DNA of 64,000 nt, taken from positions 62,001-126,000 of the forward strand of contig CAYNGJ010000005.1 of assembly GCA_964396895.1 (NCBI GenBank). Reading direction: 5' to 3'. The position numbers were made by a program, and so were the translations under genes. Source of the DNA: UBA2334 sp964396895. Lineage in GTDB: Bacteria; Pseudomonadota; Gammaproteobacteria; Burkholderiales; Burkholderiaceae_C. Positions 24,446-32,877 of this stretch are shown piece by piece. The notes beneath the pieces are model-generated. The model was not told the origin of the DNA. It was given only the letters and a program-made list of their open reading frames with translations, and searched no databases. How positions within the stretch are numbered: position 1 is the stretch's first letter; every line of letters begins with the position of its first letter.

Positions 24446-26132
24446 CACCCACTCCACCACCTCTGCCGCCGGTGCCCGCGCCGTGGGCCTGGCCAAGGCC
24501 TACCATGACCGCACCAAGCACCGGCTCAACGGCTACGCCGCCGGGCCGGACACGCTGGACTGGGACGCCCAGCCCAACCCGTTTCGGCGCTACACAGGTG
24601 CCCCCAGTACACCCTTGCCTCTGCTGGCCGACCAGTTGGCCACGCCCTGGGCTGACCTGTTCGTGCCGGGGAAAGTCACGCCCCAGGCGCTGAACCTGAA
24701 TTCGCTGGGCTTGCTGTTTGAGCTGAGCTTCGCCTTGGCCGCCTGGAAGCAAGCCGGGCCAGACCGCTGGGCCGTGCGTGTCAACCCCTCCAGCGGCAAC
24801 CTCCACCCCACCGAGGCCTGGTTGCTGTGCCTGGGGGTGCCCGGGGTGGTTGATGGTGTGCACCACTACGCCCCCCACGAGCACGCGCTGGAACGCCGGG
24901 GCACGCCCGAGCCGTCCGACCACCCCGAGCCCCGGGCCTGGGTGGCGCTGAGGAGCATTGCGTGGCGCGAGGCCTGGAAGTACGGTGAGCGCGCCTTTCG
25001 CTACGTGCAGTTGGATGCGGGCCATGCCTTGGGGGCCTTGCGGTTTGCCGCCGCTGCGCTGGGCTGGCGGGTGGTGCCCGTGCCCTGCGCCACGCCCGAG
25101 TTGGGCCACGCTCTGGGCCTGGATCGGGCCACCGATTTCGCCGCCACCGAGGGCGAAGAGGCCGAAGCGGTGTACGCCCTGCTGACCGCCCTTGACCCCT
25201 TGTGGCCCGAGCCCCTGGCACTGCGAGGCTGGCCTGTGGCCACCACCTGGCACGGTGTGCCCAACCGCATCGACCGCCACCCCATGTACCACTGGCCTGT
25301 GGTGGATGAGGTGGCCAGTGCCACCCGCGTGCCTGAGCCCAACGCGGTGGCGGCCTTTGTCACACCGCCTGTGCCCCCGCAGGGCCACACGCCCTCAGCG
25401 GTCAACCCGCCCGACCCCATCCCTGCGGCCACCCTGATTCGCCAGCGCCGCAGCGCCCAGCGGTTTGACGGCCACGCCCGGTGTGCGCTGGACCCGTTCT
25501 GGTCTTTGTTGCGCGCCTTGCACCCGGCACACCCGCCGTTGGACGCTTGGCACTTGCCCCCCCGCGTGCACCTGCTGGTGTTTCCCCACCGGGTGGATGG
25601 GTTGGCGGCGGGGGCCTACTTGCTGCCCCGCTCGGCGTCTGGGCAGGCCCTGCTGGCGCAGCACCTGTCTTCTGAGCTCGACATGGTCCCCGTGCCCGGT
25701 GCCCCGAGCGATGCACCACTGCTGCACCTGGCCGACAACCCCGCGCTGGCCGGCACATTGCGCACCCTCAATTGCCACCAGGCCCTGGGTTCCGATGCCG
25801 TGGTGGGCTTTGCGTTGCTGGCCGAGTTTGCCGCCTGGCACTGCGCCAGCGCCTACCGCGAACGCCTGCAGGAGGCCGGGCTGCTGGGCCAGGCGCTTTA
25901 CCTGCAGGCCGAGGCCGTTGGCCTGCGCGGCACGGGCATAGGCTGCTTTTTCGATGATGCCCTGCACCGCATGGTCGACCTGCCCGAGTCCGCTGTGCTG
26001 GGGGCGCCGCTGCAGTCGGTGTACCACTTCACCGTGGGGGTGCCCGTGGTGGACGACCGCATCGCCACCCAGCCCGCCTACGCCCACCTCGTCCCCCGGG
26101 ACGCCAGACCCTTGAAAGATCCACACGCATGA
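24438..26132 (+). CDS. tandem nitroreductase-fold (SagB/ThcOx-type) oxidoreductase
   Basis: 564 aa made of two nitroreductase-like halves. The first (about 60-290) has LLFELSFALAAWKQ, VNPSSGNLHPTEAWLL and ALRFAAAALGWRV; the second (about 340-550) has IPAATLIRQRRSAQRFDG, ALYLQAEAVGLRGTGIGCFFDD and YHFTVGVPVVD. RxSxxxF and SSGNLHPTE match the FMN site of SagB/ThcOx dehydrogenases. The substrate is unknown. It overlaps draG by 8 bp and the rhodanese gene by 4 bp, so it is translationally tied to the switch-off system. Confidence 0.85.
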   Translation: MPDTHSTTSAAGARAVGLAKAYHDRTKHRLNGYAAGPDTLDWDAQPNPFRRYTGAPSTPLPLLADQLATPWADLFVPGKVTPQALNLNSLGLLFELSFALAAWKQAGPDRWAVRVNPSSGNLHPTEAWLLCLGVPGVVDGVHHYAPHEHALERRGTPEPSDHPEPRAWVALRSIAWREAWKYGERAFRYVQLDAGHALGALRFAAAALGWRVVPVPCATPELGHALGLDRATDFAATEGEEAEAVYALLTALDPLWPEPLALRGWPVATTWHGVPNRIDRHPMYHWPVVDEVASATRVPEPNAVAAFVTPPVPPQGHTPSAVNPPDPIPAATLIRQRRSAQRFDGHARCALDPFWSLLRALHPAHPPLDAWHLPPRVHLLVFPHRVDGLAAGAYLLPRSASGQALLAQHLSSELDMVPVPGAPSDAPLLHLADNPALAGTLRTLNCHQALGSDAVVGFALLAEFAAWHCASAYRERLQEAGLLGQALYLQAEAVGLRGTGIGCFFDDALHRMVDLPESAVLGAPLQSVYHFTVGVPVVDDRIATQPAYAHLVPRDARPLKDPHA

Positions 26133-26950
26133 ACCCTGACCACGCCACCGATCAGACCCTGGTCCAAGCCCCTGCGCGCGAGGACGACGCGGGCTTTCTG
26201 CGCGTGTCGGCGGTGCACCTGCCCGATTGGCTGGCGACGCACCCGAATGCCTTGGTGTTGGATGCGCGCGACGCCGACCACCACGGCCACAGCCACTTGG
26301 TGGGCGCCCGGCGGCTGGACGGTCGAAACCACGAGCCGCTGTTGCTGCGAGTGGCCAAACACCGACCGGTGCTTATCTACTGCCACAGGGGCCATGCCAG
26401 CCAGACCTATGCCAGCATGTTCCGCGACTTTGGCTTTGTCCTGGTGGCAGACGTGGTCGGTGGGTGGCAGGCGCTGGACCCTGGCGCACGGCTGGAGGGG
26501 CCGCAGACGCCGCTGTCCCTCTGGCTCAGCGCCGAGGGCTTTGACCCGCAGCGACCCGATGCGCCCGCCCGCCACGGCAACACGCCCCTGATGCACGCAG
26601 CCTGGCGCGGTGCGCATGCGGTGGTGGCCGAGCTGCTGGCGCTGGGCGTGCCGCTGGACGCTGTCAATGGCGATGGCAACAACGCCTTGTGGCTGGCCTG
26701 TGTGCACGGCGACGCCCCGCTCATCCGCACCCTGGCGCAGGCCGGAGTGCCAGTGAACCACCTCAACCTCACGGGGGCCACCGCCCTCATGTACGCCGCC
26801 TCCAGCGGCAAGGCGGCGGTGGCCTCTGCGCTGCTTGCCCTTGGGGCCGATGCCCACTTGCAGTCGCAGGACGGCTTCAATGCCCAGGACATGGCCGCCA
26901 CGCTGGAATGTTTGCAACTGCTGCGCGCCGCCACCCGGCGCGTGGCCTGA
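26129..26950 (+). CDS. rhodanese-ankyrin fusion protein
   Basis: 273 aa. Residues about 25-120 are a rhodanese domain with active-site C85 in YCHRGHAS; residues about 145-270 hold three to four ankyrin repeats (HGNTPLMHAAWRGAHAVVAELLALG and two similar units). The rhodanese half suggests sulfane-sulfur transfer, as proposed for RhdN in Azotobacter; the ankyrin half suggests a protein partner. ATGA overlap with the nitroreductase gene. Confidence 0.85.
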   Translation: MNPDHATDQTLVQAPAREDDAGFLRVSAVHLPDWLATHPNALVLDARDADHHGHSHLVGARRLDGRNHEPLLLRVAKHRPVLIYCHRGHASQTYASMFRDFGFVLVADVVGGWQALDPGARLEGPQTPLSLWLSAEGFDPQRPDAPARHGNTPLMHAAWRGAHAVVAELLALGVPLDAVNGDGNNALWLACVHGDAPLIRTLAQAGVPVNHLNLTGATALMYAASSGKAAVASALLALGADAHLQSQDGFNAQDMAATLECLQLLRAATRRVA

Positions 26951-26969
26951 ACCCCCAAGGGAAACCGAC

Positions 26970-27401
26970 ATGACCCACCTGGTGTTTTATGAAAAACCCG
27001 GTTGCGGTGGCAACGCCCGCCAGCGTGCCGCACTGGAGGACGCTGGCCACACCCTGGAGCGCCGCAACCTGCTCACAGCCCACTGGCAGCGGGAGGGCCT
27101 GTTGGCCTTTCTGGCACCGCTGCCCGTGGCCGACTGGTTCAACTTGGCGGCACCCCGTGTCAAGAGCGGTGAGGTGGTGCCCTCGGCGCTGTCGGCCGAC
27201 GCTGCGCTGACGCTGCTGCTGGCCGAGCCGCTGCTGATTCGCCGCCCGCTCATGCAGCGCACCGACACCGGCGCACGCCATGTGGGGTTTGACACCGCCA
27301 GTGTTCACGCCTGGGTGGGCCTGGGGCCCCAGGCACCAACGGCTCCACGGTTGGAAGGTTGCGCCTCGCCCCGTGAAACCTGCGCGTCCCCCCACCACTG
27401 A
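26970..27401 (+). CDS. ArsC-family nitrogenase-associated protein (NifO-like)
   Basis: 143 aa. Thioredoxin-fold start HLVFYEKPGCGGNARQ with a single active-site-like C12 (CGGN rather than the arsenate-reductase CX5R pattern), then LLAFLAPLPVADWFNLAAPRVKSGEV and PLLIRRPLMQ. This is the nitrogenase-associated branch that includes Azotobacter NifO. It follows the rhodanese-ankyrin gene by 19 bp. Confidence 0.85.
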   Translation: MTHLVFYEKPGCGGNARQRAALEDAGHTLERRNLLTAHWQREGLLAFLAPLPVADWFNLAAPRVKSGEVVPSALSADAALTLLLAEPLLIRRPLMQRTDTGARHVGFDTASVHAWVGLGPQAPTAPRLEGCASPRETCASPHH

Positions 27402-27438
27402 CCGCACAGACCCTTGCCACCCCTCTCAGGAGAACCAC

Positions 27439-27690
27439 ATGCCCTTGTACGACTACCGCTGCAGCGCCTGCGGCCACGGCTTTGAGGCGCTGGTGCGCCA
27501 CGGTGCCACACCCGCATGCCCCCTGTGCGCCAGCACCGCGCTGGAGAAAACCGTGTCCTTGGTGGCCCCGCTCGGCAAGATTGAGGCCATTCGCCTGTCC
27601 AACCGGCGTGCCGCCGCCGCCCAGGGTCACTTGGACCACTACAGCCCGTCCGACAAAGCGAAACTGCTGCAAGGCAAAAAGAACATCTGA
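27439..27690 (+). CDS. FmdB-family zinc-ribbon protein
   Basis: 83 aa. MPLYDYRCSACGHGFEALVRHG...CPLC is the CxxC...CxxC zinc ribbon of FmdB-type regulators; a basic C-terminal tail follows. Preceded by CAGGAGA. A second, unlinked member is at 56318. The role in nif regulation is unknown. Confidence 0.85.
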   Translation: MPLYDYRCSACGHGFEALVRHGATPACPLCASTALEKTVSLVAPLGKIEAIRLSNRRAAAAQGHLDHYSPSDKAKLLQGKKNI

Positions 27691-27691
27691 C

Positions 27692-28129
27692 ATGGACCTC
27701 GTCTACAAAACCACCATGCTCTCCCAGGGCGGTCGCGGCGGGCAGGTGCAGTCCGACGACGGCAGCTTCAAACTCCAACTGGCCGTGCCCACGGACATGG
27801 GTGGCCCCGGCGGCGGTCCCAACCCCGAGCAGCTCTTGGCGGGCGCGTTTGCGGCGTGTTTCGAACACACCGTTCGCCACATCGCCAGGGCCGACAAACT
27901 GCCGCTGCGTGGCTGCTACACCGAGGCGACGCTGTCCACCTTTGTCAACTTTGAAGGCGCCTACCGAATGGCCCTCAGCCTGGTGATCTTCATGGCCGGT
28001 CCGCTTGACCAGGTCACGGCCGACAGCCTGGCGGCGCGCGCCAAGGGCGTTTGCCCTTTTGCCGACGCCACCAAGAACAACATGAGCCTCAACCTCAAGG
28101 CCGTGCTCGACACCCCAGAGGGTGCGTGA
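27692..28129 (+). CDS. OsmC/Ohr-family peroxidase-like protein
   Basis: 145 aa. Both peroxidatic cysteines are kept (AFAACFEHTVRH and KGVCPFADAT). Diverged from the ohr product at 5171 but same fold and GGPGGGPNPEQLL motif. The start lies 1 bp after the fmdB stop. As the last gene of the draT operon it would be made only under nitrogen-fixing conditions, fitting peroxide defence of nitrogenase. Confidence 0.85.
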   Translation: MDLVYKTTMLSQGGRGGQVQSDDGSFKLQLAVPTDMGGPGGGPNPEQLLAGAFAACFEHTVRHIARADKLPLRGCYTEATLSTFVNFEGAYRMALSLVIFMAGPLDQVTADSLAARAKGVCPFADATKNNMSLNLKAVLDTPEGA

Positions 28130-28166
28130 TCCGTGGTTGCCGATAAATTCGTGACCAAATGATGGT

Positions 28167-28243
28167 CCAGCGCTTATTGGTATTCAATGTTTTGCTATAT
28201 TTATAAATAAATAGCAAACTCATCAATGTTTAAAAGCGTTGGG
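28167..28243. repeat. full inverted ATAGC/AAGCG element between convergent operons
   Basis: Two ATAGC-N18-AAGCG half-elements face each other, forming an imperfect ~77-bp palindrome. The inner stem TTTGCTAT (28191-28198) / ATAGCAAA (28211-28218) has a 12-nt loop. Located between the stops of the OsmC operon and the nifB operon, so it probably also ends both transcripts. Confidence 0.75.
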
Positions 28244-28271
28244 CGGCATTTTGGCCAATAATTTTGGCCAT

Positions 28272-28691
28272 TCAGGCTGACATCCGGAACAGCTCTGGGT
28301 GGCTCTTTTGGTACACACGCAGCCACAGCAGCAGTGCGGGTACCAGCGAGTGACTGGCAAACCACAGGGCCTCGTCCAGCGCCGGGGCGTGGCTGCCGTG
28401 CAGGGTGGGGCGCAGGTGGTCCCAGCCTGGCCAGTCGGCCTCGGGCATGAGGGCGCGCACGTCCGGTGGCAGCAGGGCCGCGCTGTTGGCCAAGGTCCGC
28501 AGTTGGCGCAACACCTCGGTGCGCGTCAGGCGGGAGCGCAGCAGCTCGGCCTCGCTCAGGCCCTCGGTCAGGGTGGCCACCGCCAGTCCGGCCTGTTCCA
28601 CCAGCCCCAACAAGGCCGAGCTGACGATGGGTGAGGTGGTCGGCCCATCCGGTGGCGGGGCCGGGGGCGTGCAGGGTGGCGTGGTGGGCAT
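28272..28691 (-). CDS. uncharacterised nif-operon protein, paralogue of the 15905 gene
   Basis: 139 aa with a Pro/Thr-rich N-terminal 20 residues, then helices. It shares SEAEL, ADWPGWDHL, EALWFASHSLVPALLLW and the terminal PELF with the 118-aa protein at 15905-16261 in the nifHDK operon. Family unrecognised. Last gene of the long nifB operon, 28 bp after the flavoprotein gene. Confidence 0.75.
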   Translation of the reverse strand: MPTTPPCTPPAPPPDGPTTSPIVSSALLGLVEQAGLAVATLTEGLSEAELLRSRLTRTEVLRQLRTLANSAALLPPDVRALMPEADWPGWDHLRPTLHGSHAPALDEALWFASHSLVPALLLWLRVYQKSHPELFRMSA

Positions 28692-28719
28692 GGGGGGCGG
28701 GCTTTTGGGGGCGGTGGGG

Positions 28720-30405
28720 TCAGGGCAGCTCGGCCAGCGGCGTGGCCGACAGCAGCCGGGTGTTCAGGGTGAGGGCGAATTCCCGCCAGGCGGCCGCCAG
28801 GTCGCGGGCAATGGTCTGGCGCAGTTCCGGGCCCGGCTCAACCTCGTCGGCCAGGTCGGGCAGGCGCGACAGGGCGCATGAGCCCTGGTTGAAGGCCAGT
28901 GCCGCATCCATAAGCCCTTTGTTCCAGCCCTCGAACGCGGCCAGCAGTTCGGGTGTGCGGGGGTGGCGGCCCTGACTGGGTTCGGCACCGTGTGCGGCCA
29001 GCAAGGGCAGCAGGGCGTCGAGTTCGGTCAGGGCCTGGCTGTACACCTGGTCTGCGGTGGCCAGCAGGGCGCGCTGGGTGAGCTGGGTGTGGTCCTGGGC
29101 CGACAGCAGCTGGCGCACATGCCCTTGGTACAGCGCGGGTGCTTGGCCCACCAGTGTGTGCACCCGCTGGGCGTGGGTGGCCAGGGCCGCAGCCGGGCTG
29201 GTGGGAGTGGTGGGTGCTTGGGTGGCGGGCGCGGGCCGTGCCATGGCCGCCGTCAGGGCATGGCCCAGGCGGTCGGCGCTGTCCAGCGCGTCCTCCATGT
29301 GGCCCCAGCCGTGGGTGGCGGTTTCGCTGCCACCCCACCACAAGCGTCCGCCCCACACGCCTTGGCGCAGCAGCGGGTGGCTTTGTGGGGGCGCCTGGAC
29401 GGGCTCGGTGTCCAGTGCGCTGCAGGTCCAGGGCTCCAGTGCCCAATCCGTGGTGTGGGCGTGCCCGTGGGCCGCGTCCTGGCCAAACAGCTGGGTGAGC
29501 TGGCTTTGCACCAGCAGGGGCAGGCCGCGCTGGAAGTGCTGCCGTTGTGCCGGGCTCAGCGCCACGAAGCCACCCAGGGCACCGCCGCTGGGGGGTGCGT
29601 GGGGGGATAACTCAGGCGGGCTGGCGTCAAACACCTCGGCCAGCACGGCCTGTGGGTGGCGCACAAAGGCATTGCCGGACTGGCCCTGGTGGCGCCAGAA
29701 GGCCTGTTCGTAAGTCGTCAGTACCTTGGCTTGGGCGGCCATCCAGGTGGGAGTGGCCTGCAGGGCCTGGTCCACGGCGGCGGGCAGCTCGGGCTGGAAG
29801 CGGATGTGCTGGTGCACCAGGCGGGGCGGCAGGGCCAGCACCACTTGGCGGGCACGCCACGGGGCGTTGGCCGGGCGGGCGGCTTGCACCTCCAGCCAGG
29901 CCCCGGCGTCGCGCACGGCCTGCACCGTGGTGAGGGTGTGCAGCACGCCGGGTGGCAGGGCGTTGATCAGTGAGTGGACCAGCGTGTGCACCCCACCGAC
30001 GATGCGTTGCGCCCCGGCGTGGGTGCCATCGGGCTGGTGTTGGGTGTCGGGTGCACGCTGGGGATCGGTCAGCCACAGGGCTTGGCCGGTGTCGTGTTGG
30101 GGGTGGCTGGCCAGGCCGTGTTCGGACAGCAGTCTGGCCATGCGGGGCTCGGTGTCGGGCCACCACCAGGTGGGGCCCATGTCCAGTGCCTGGCCGGTGT
30201 GTGGGCACACCACGGTGTGGGCCCGGCCCCCGGCGCGGTCGCGGGCCTCCAGCACCCGCACGCTCAGCCCGCGGGCGCACAGGGTGTTGGCCAGGGTCAG
30301 TCCGGCCAGGCCTGCACCGACGATGACCACGTCCAGCACGCTGGACGGGGGGGCTGCTGAGCCAGCGGATGGGGGACAGGCGGCCACAGCCGCAGGCGAG
30401 GGCAT
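28720..30405 (-). CDS. FAD-dependent amine-oxidase-like protein
   Basis: 561 aa. N-terminal Rossmann motif VVIVGAGLAGLTLANTL followed by VLEARDRAGGRAHT, a GG-motif usual for flavin monoamine oxidases. A C-terminal FAD segment reads RLWWGGSETATHGWGHMEDALDSA. No signal peptide visible. The last 150 residues are an added helical region after the normal amine-oxidase end. Substrate unknown; it lies downstream of a ferredoxin in the nifB operon, suggesting a redox job in nitrogen fixation. Confidence 0.8.
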   Translation of the reverse strand: MPSPAAVAACPPSAGSAAPPSSVLDVVIVGAGLAGLTLANTLCARGLSVRVLEARDRAGGRAHTVVCPHTGQALDMGPTWWWPDTEPRMARLLSEHGLASHPQHDTGQALWLTDPQRAPDTQHQPDGTHAGAQRIVGGVHTLVHSLINALPPGVLHTLTTVQAVRDAGAWLEVQAARPANAPWRARQVVLALPPRLVHQHIRFQPELPAAVDQALQATPTWMAAQAKVLTTYEQAFWRHQGQSGNAFVRHPQAVLAEVFDASPPELSPHAPPSGGALGGFVALSPAQRQHFQRGLPLLVQSQLTQLFGQDAAHGHAHTTDWALEPWTCSALDTEPVQAPPQSHPLLRQGVWGGRLWWGGSETATHGWGHMEDALDSADRLGHALTAAMARPAPATQAPTTPTSPAAALATHAQRVHTLVGQAPALYQGHVRQLLSAQDHTQLTQRALLATADQVYSQALTELDALLPLLAAHGAEPSQGRHPRTPELLAAFEGWNKGLMDAALAFNQGSCALSRLPDLADEVEPGPELRQTIARDLAAAWREFALTLNTRLLSATPLAELP

Positions 30406-30447
30406 GACGAACTCGGGGCGGTGTGGGGGCAGCAGCGGTGGTGGCGC

Positions 30448-30744
30448 TCAGACGAAGCTGAGCAGCTCCACCGTGACGGGCTCGGTGCCCAGCACGGTCT
30501 GGCAGGCCAGGCGCGATTTGGAGCCAATGCCCACCAGGGTGTCCAGCATCTCGTTTTCAAGCTTCTGGATTTTGGACAGGGTTTTGCGGCCTTCTTGCAC
30601 AAACAGGTGGCAGGAACCGCATTTGGCTTGGCCATCGCATTTGTGGTGGACGGGCTCGCCAGCCATCATCAGGGCTTGCAGCAGGGTGATGCCGGAGGCC
30701 ACTTCGTGGGTGTTGCCAGAGGGGAGAACGGTGAGTGTGGTCAT
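30448..30744 (-). CDS. [2Fe-2S] ferredoxin of the nifB operon
   Basis: 98 aa. Ligands in KCDGQAKCGSCHLF (C-X5-C-X2-C) and RLACQT. The C-X5-C-X2-C spacing is that of ISC/adrenodoxin-type ferredoxins, unlike the C-X4-C of the FeSII-like protein. Start at 30744, followed by the flavoprotein gene 42 bp downstream; it may be its electron partner. Confidence 0.85.
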   Translation of the reverse strand: MTTLTVLPSGNTHEVASGITLLQALMMAGEPVHHKCDGQAKCGSCHLFVQEGRKTLSKIQKLENEMLDTLVGIGSKSRLACQTVLGTEPVTVELLSFV

Positions 30745-30798
30745 GGTGCAAAGCGGCCACAAGGCCATGGGTTGGGAAAGGGGGGGAAACCGCAGCCG

Positions 30799-31671
30799 TC
30801 AGGCGGCCAGGGCGGGACGCAGGGCACCCACCAGTTGCGGGGCGAACTCGGCCAGCGACAGCGGGATGCGGGTGATGCCCTGCTCCTGCAGAAAGCGGGC
30901 TTCCATGCGGGTGGGCTCGTCGGGCAGCACGGCCCAGTGCTGGTCACTGGAGCGCTTCATGATCTGGCGGGCAAAGCTGCGGGTGAGCTGGTCGTCAAAG
31001 CGGCAGCCCAGAAACAGAAAGCTGCGCCCCGTGCGCCAGGCCTGCACAGCAGCGGGAATGGGGGTCTGGATGTCGATTTCCGTCAGCACCTCCACGTAGT
31101 CGCTGTCGGACACCAGGTAGTTGCCCGCTGGGGCGTGGCCGCCCAGGGGCTTGTAGAGCAGGGGCCGCGCAGGGGCGGGCGACGTGGCCTCGCCGTCGGC
31201 CAGGGTGTCGCCGTCGGCGCTGTAGCCGCCCGTCCAGCGGCCAAAGTGTTCGGATTGCGACAGGCCTTGCACCTGTGCCCAGTCGCCGGTGGGTCGGGTT
31301 TGGGCCAGCGCGGTGGCCAGGGTGTCGTCGTACCAGGTGTCCACCCACAGGCCGGTGCCGCAGGTGGCCAGGGCGCGGTGCAGGTCAGAGGGTTCTGGGG
31401 TGGAGGCAAAGGCCTCGTTCATGAGGTGCACCACCGATTTGCGGTGCTTGAAGTTTTCAATGAACTGTGCCGCCTGGGTCAGGCGCTTGCGGATTTTGTG
31501 CGGCACGCTGACCCGGCTGGTCATGAACTCGGCCAGTTGCAGGGGCAGGGCGGGTACGGTGATGGGGTGACACAGGCTGAGCATGTCCGGCCCCAGGTAG
31601 GGGATGAGGCTGCCCGCATCCAGCAGGCGGGCCAGCTCGGGAACCAGGTGGTTGTCAGGGGTGGTGGTCAT
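30799..31671 (-). CDS. SIR2-like domain protein
   Basis: 290 aa. The N-terminal SLIPYLGPDMLSL is the degenerate nucleotide-binding loop seen in SIR2_2-type proteins, where classic sirtuins have GAGxS. Later segments LLYKPLGGHAPAGNYLVSDSDYVEVL and SFLFLGCRFDDQLTRSFARQIMKRSS match that branch. The catalytic histidine of deacetylases is not obvious. NAD binding or cleavage is possible but unproven. It lies between the DegT-like and ferredoxin genes. Confidence 0.75.
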   Translation of the reverse strand: MTTTPDNHLVPELARLLDAGSLIPYLGPDMLSLCHPITVPALPLQLAEFMTSRVSVPHKIRKRLTQAAQFIENFKHRKSVVHLMNEAFASTPEPSDLHRALATCGTGLWVDTWYDDTLATALAQTRPTGDWAQVQGLSQSEHFGRWTGGYSADGDTLADGEATSPAPARPLLYKPLGGHAPAGNYLVSDSDYVEVLTEIDIQTPIPAAVQAWRTGRSFLFLGCRFDDQLTRSFARQIMKRSSDQHWAVLPDEPTRMEARFLQEQGITRIPLSLAEFAPQLVGALRPALAA

Positions 31672-31709
31672 GGTGTGCTTTCCGTGGGGGTGTGGGGACC
31701 GGTGGCGCA

Positions 31710-32873
31710 TCACAGGTAAATGGCGGCACCCGCTCCCACGTTGGTGGCGGTGTCTTTGAGTGTGGTGACGATGTACTTGACCTCGTCGGCCTCCAGCTGG
31801 CTGTGCAGGGGCAGGGCCAGGGCACGGTCGCCGATGCGGTCGGTGTCGGCCAGTGCGCCGCGCTTGTGGCCAATGGCGTCGCCCTGGTTCATGTAAAAAA
31901 ACTGCTGGTGCAGGGGGTGGCTGTAGGCCGCCGATTCGATGCCACACGACCGCAGGTCGTCGATCATTTGGGTACGGGCGCTGCGGGTGAAGCGCTTGCC
32001 CAGGTGAACCACGTAGAGCATCCAGTGCACCTCGTCCACGTCGTCGCCCAGGTAGGGGGGTTTGACGCCTTCGAAGCTCTGCATCTGCTGGTGGTACCAG
32101 GTTTCCACCCGTTTGCGCGCCAGCAGGCGCTCGTCCAGCCCCGAGAGTTGGGCCAGCCCCAGGGCAGCGGTGATTTCGCTCATGCCGGCCTGTAACGGCA
32201 CGCGTGAGCCCACCGAGACCGACGAGCGGTCTGACAAGCGGCGCTGGCGCAGGTAGCGCAGTTCGTGGGCCAGGGTGTCGTCGTCGGTCACCAGCATGCC
32301 GCCTTCCCCAGTGCACAACGCCGAGGGCTGCGAGAAGTCGAACACCGACACGTCACCAAACGTGCCCACCTGCTGCCCCCGGTAGCGCGAGCCCAGGGCC
32401 TCGGTGCTGTCCTCGATCAGGTGCACGCCGTGGGTGGTGGCCAGCTGGCGCAGCTCGTGCCAGGCGGCGGGATGTCCGTTGGTGTTGCCCGCCAGGATGG
32501 CGCGGGTTTGGGGCCGGACTTTGAGGGCGGCCTTCTCGGGGCTGAGGCAGCCACTCCAGTAGTTGATGTCGGCAAACACCGGCGTGGCACCCGCCAGCGT
32601 GATGGCCTGCGCCACCTGGTGCCAGGTGTGCGAGGCGCACACCACCTCGTCGCCAGGCCCAATGCCCAGGGCACGCAGGGTGATCCACACGCCCAGGGTG
32701 CCGCTGCCCACGGCAATGGCGTGGCGGCGACCCACCCAACCGGCAAACGCTTGTTCGAGCGACTCCAGCATGGGGCCATCGCTCCACTGGCCAGAATTCA
32801 GCACGGCATTCACCAGCTCGATGTCGCGTTCACCGCAATCGGGTTCGGCGAGGGGAATGAGGTCAATGTCCAT
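31710..32873 (-). CDS. DegT/DnrJ/EryC1-family protein lacking the PLP lysine
   Basis: 387 aa fold-type I aminotransferase-like protein (GSGTLGVWITLRALGIGPGDEVV, LIEDSTEALGSRY with D155). In the place of the Schiff-base lysine (normally K-x4-(G/A)EGG) it has FSQPSALCTGEGG, with S184 at the lysine position. It may thus be inactive as a transaminase, act as a dehydratase-like PMP enzyme, or bind a ligand. No sugar-biosynthesis genes are nearby; it lies among nif accessory genes. Confidence 0.8.
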   Translation of the reverse strand: MDIDLIPLAEPDCGERDIELVNAVLNSGQWSDGPMLESLEQAFAGWVGRRHAIAVGSGTLGVWITLRALGIGPGDEVVCASHTWHQVAQAITLAGATPVFADINYWSGCLSPEKAALKVRPQTRAILAGNTNGHPAAWHELRQLATTHGVHLIEDSTEALGSRYRGQQVGTFGDVSVFDFSQPSALCTGEGGMLVTDDDTLAHELRYLRQRRLSDRSSVSVGSRVPLQAGMSEITAALGLAQLSGLDERLLARKRVETWYHQQMQSFEGVKPPYLGDDVDEVHWMLYVVHLGKRFTRSARTQMIDDLRSCGIESAAYSHPLHQQFFYMNQGDAIGHKRGALADTDRIGDRALALPLHSQLEADEVKYIVTTLKDTATNVGAGAAIYL

Positions 32874-32877
32874 GGGT

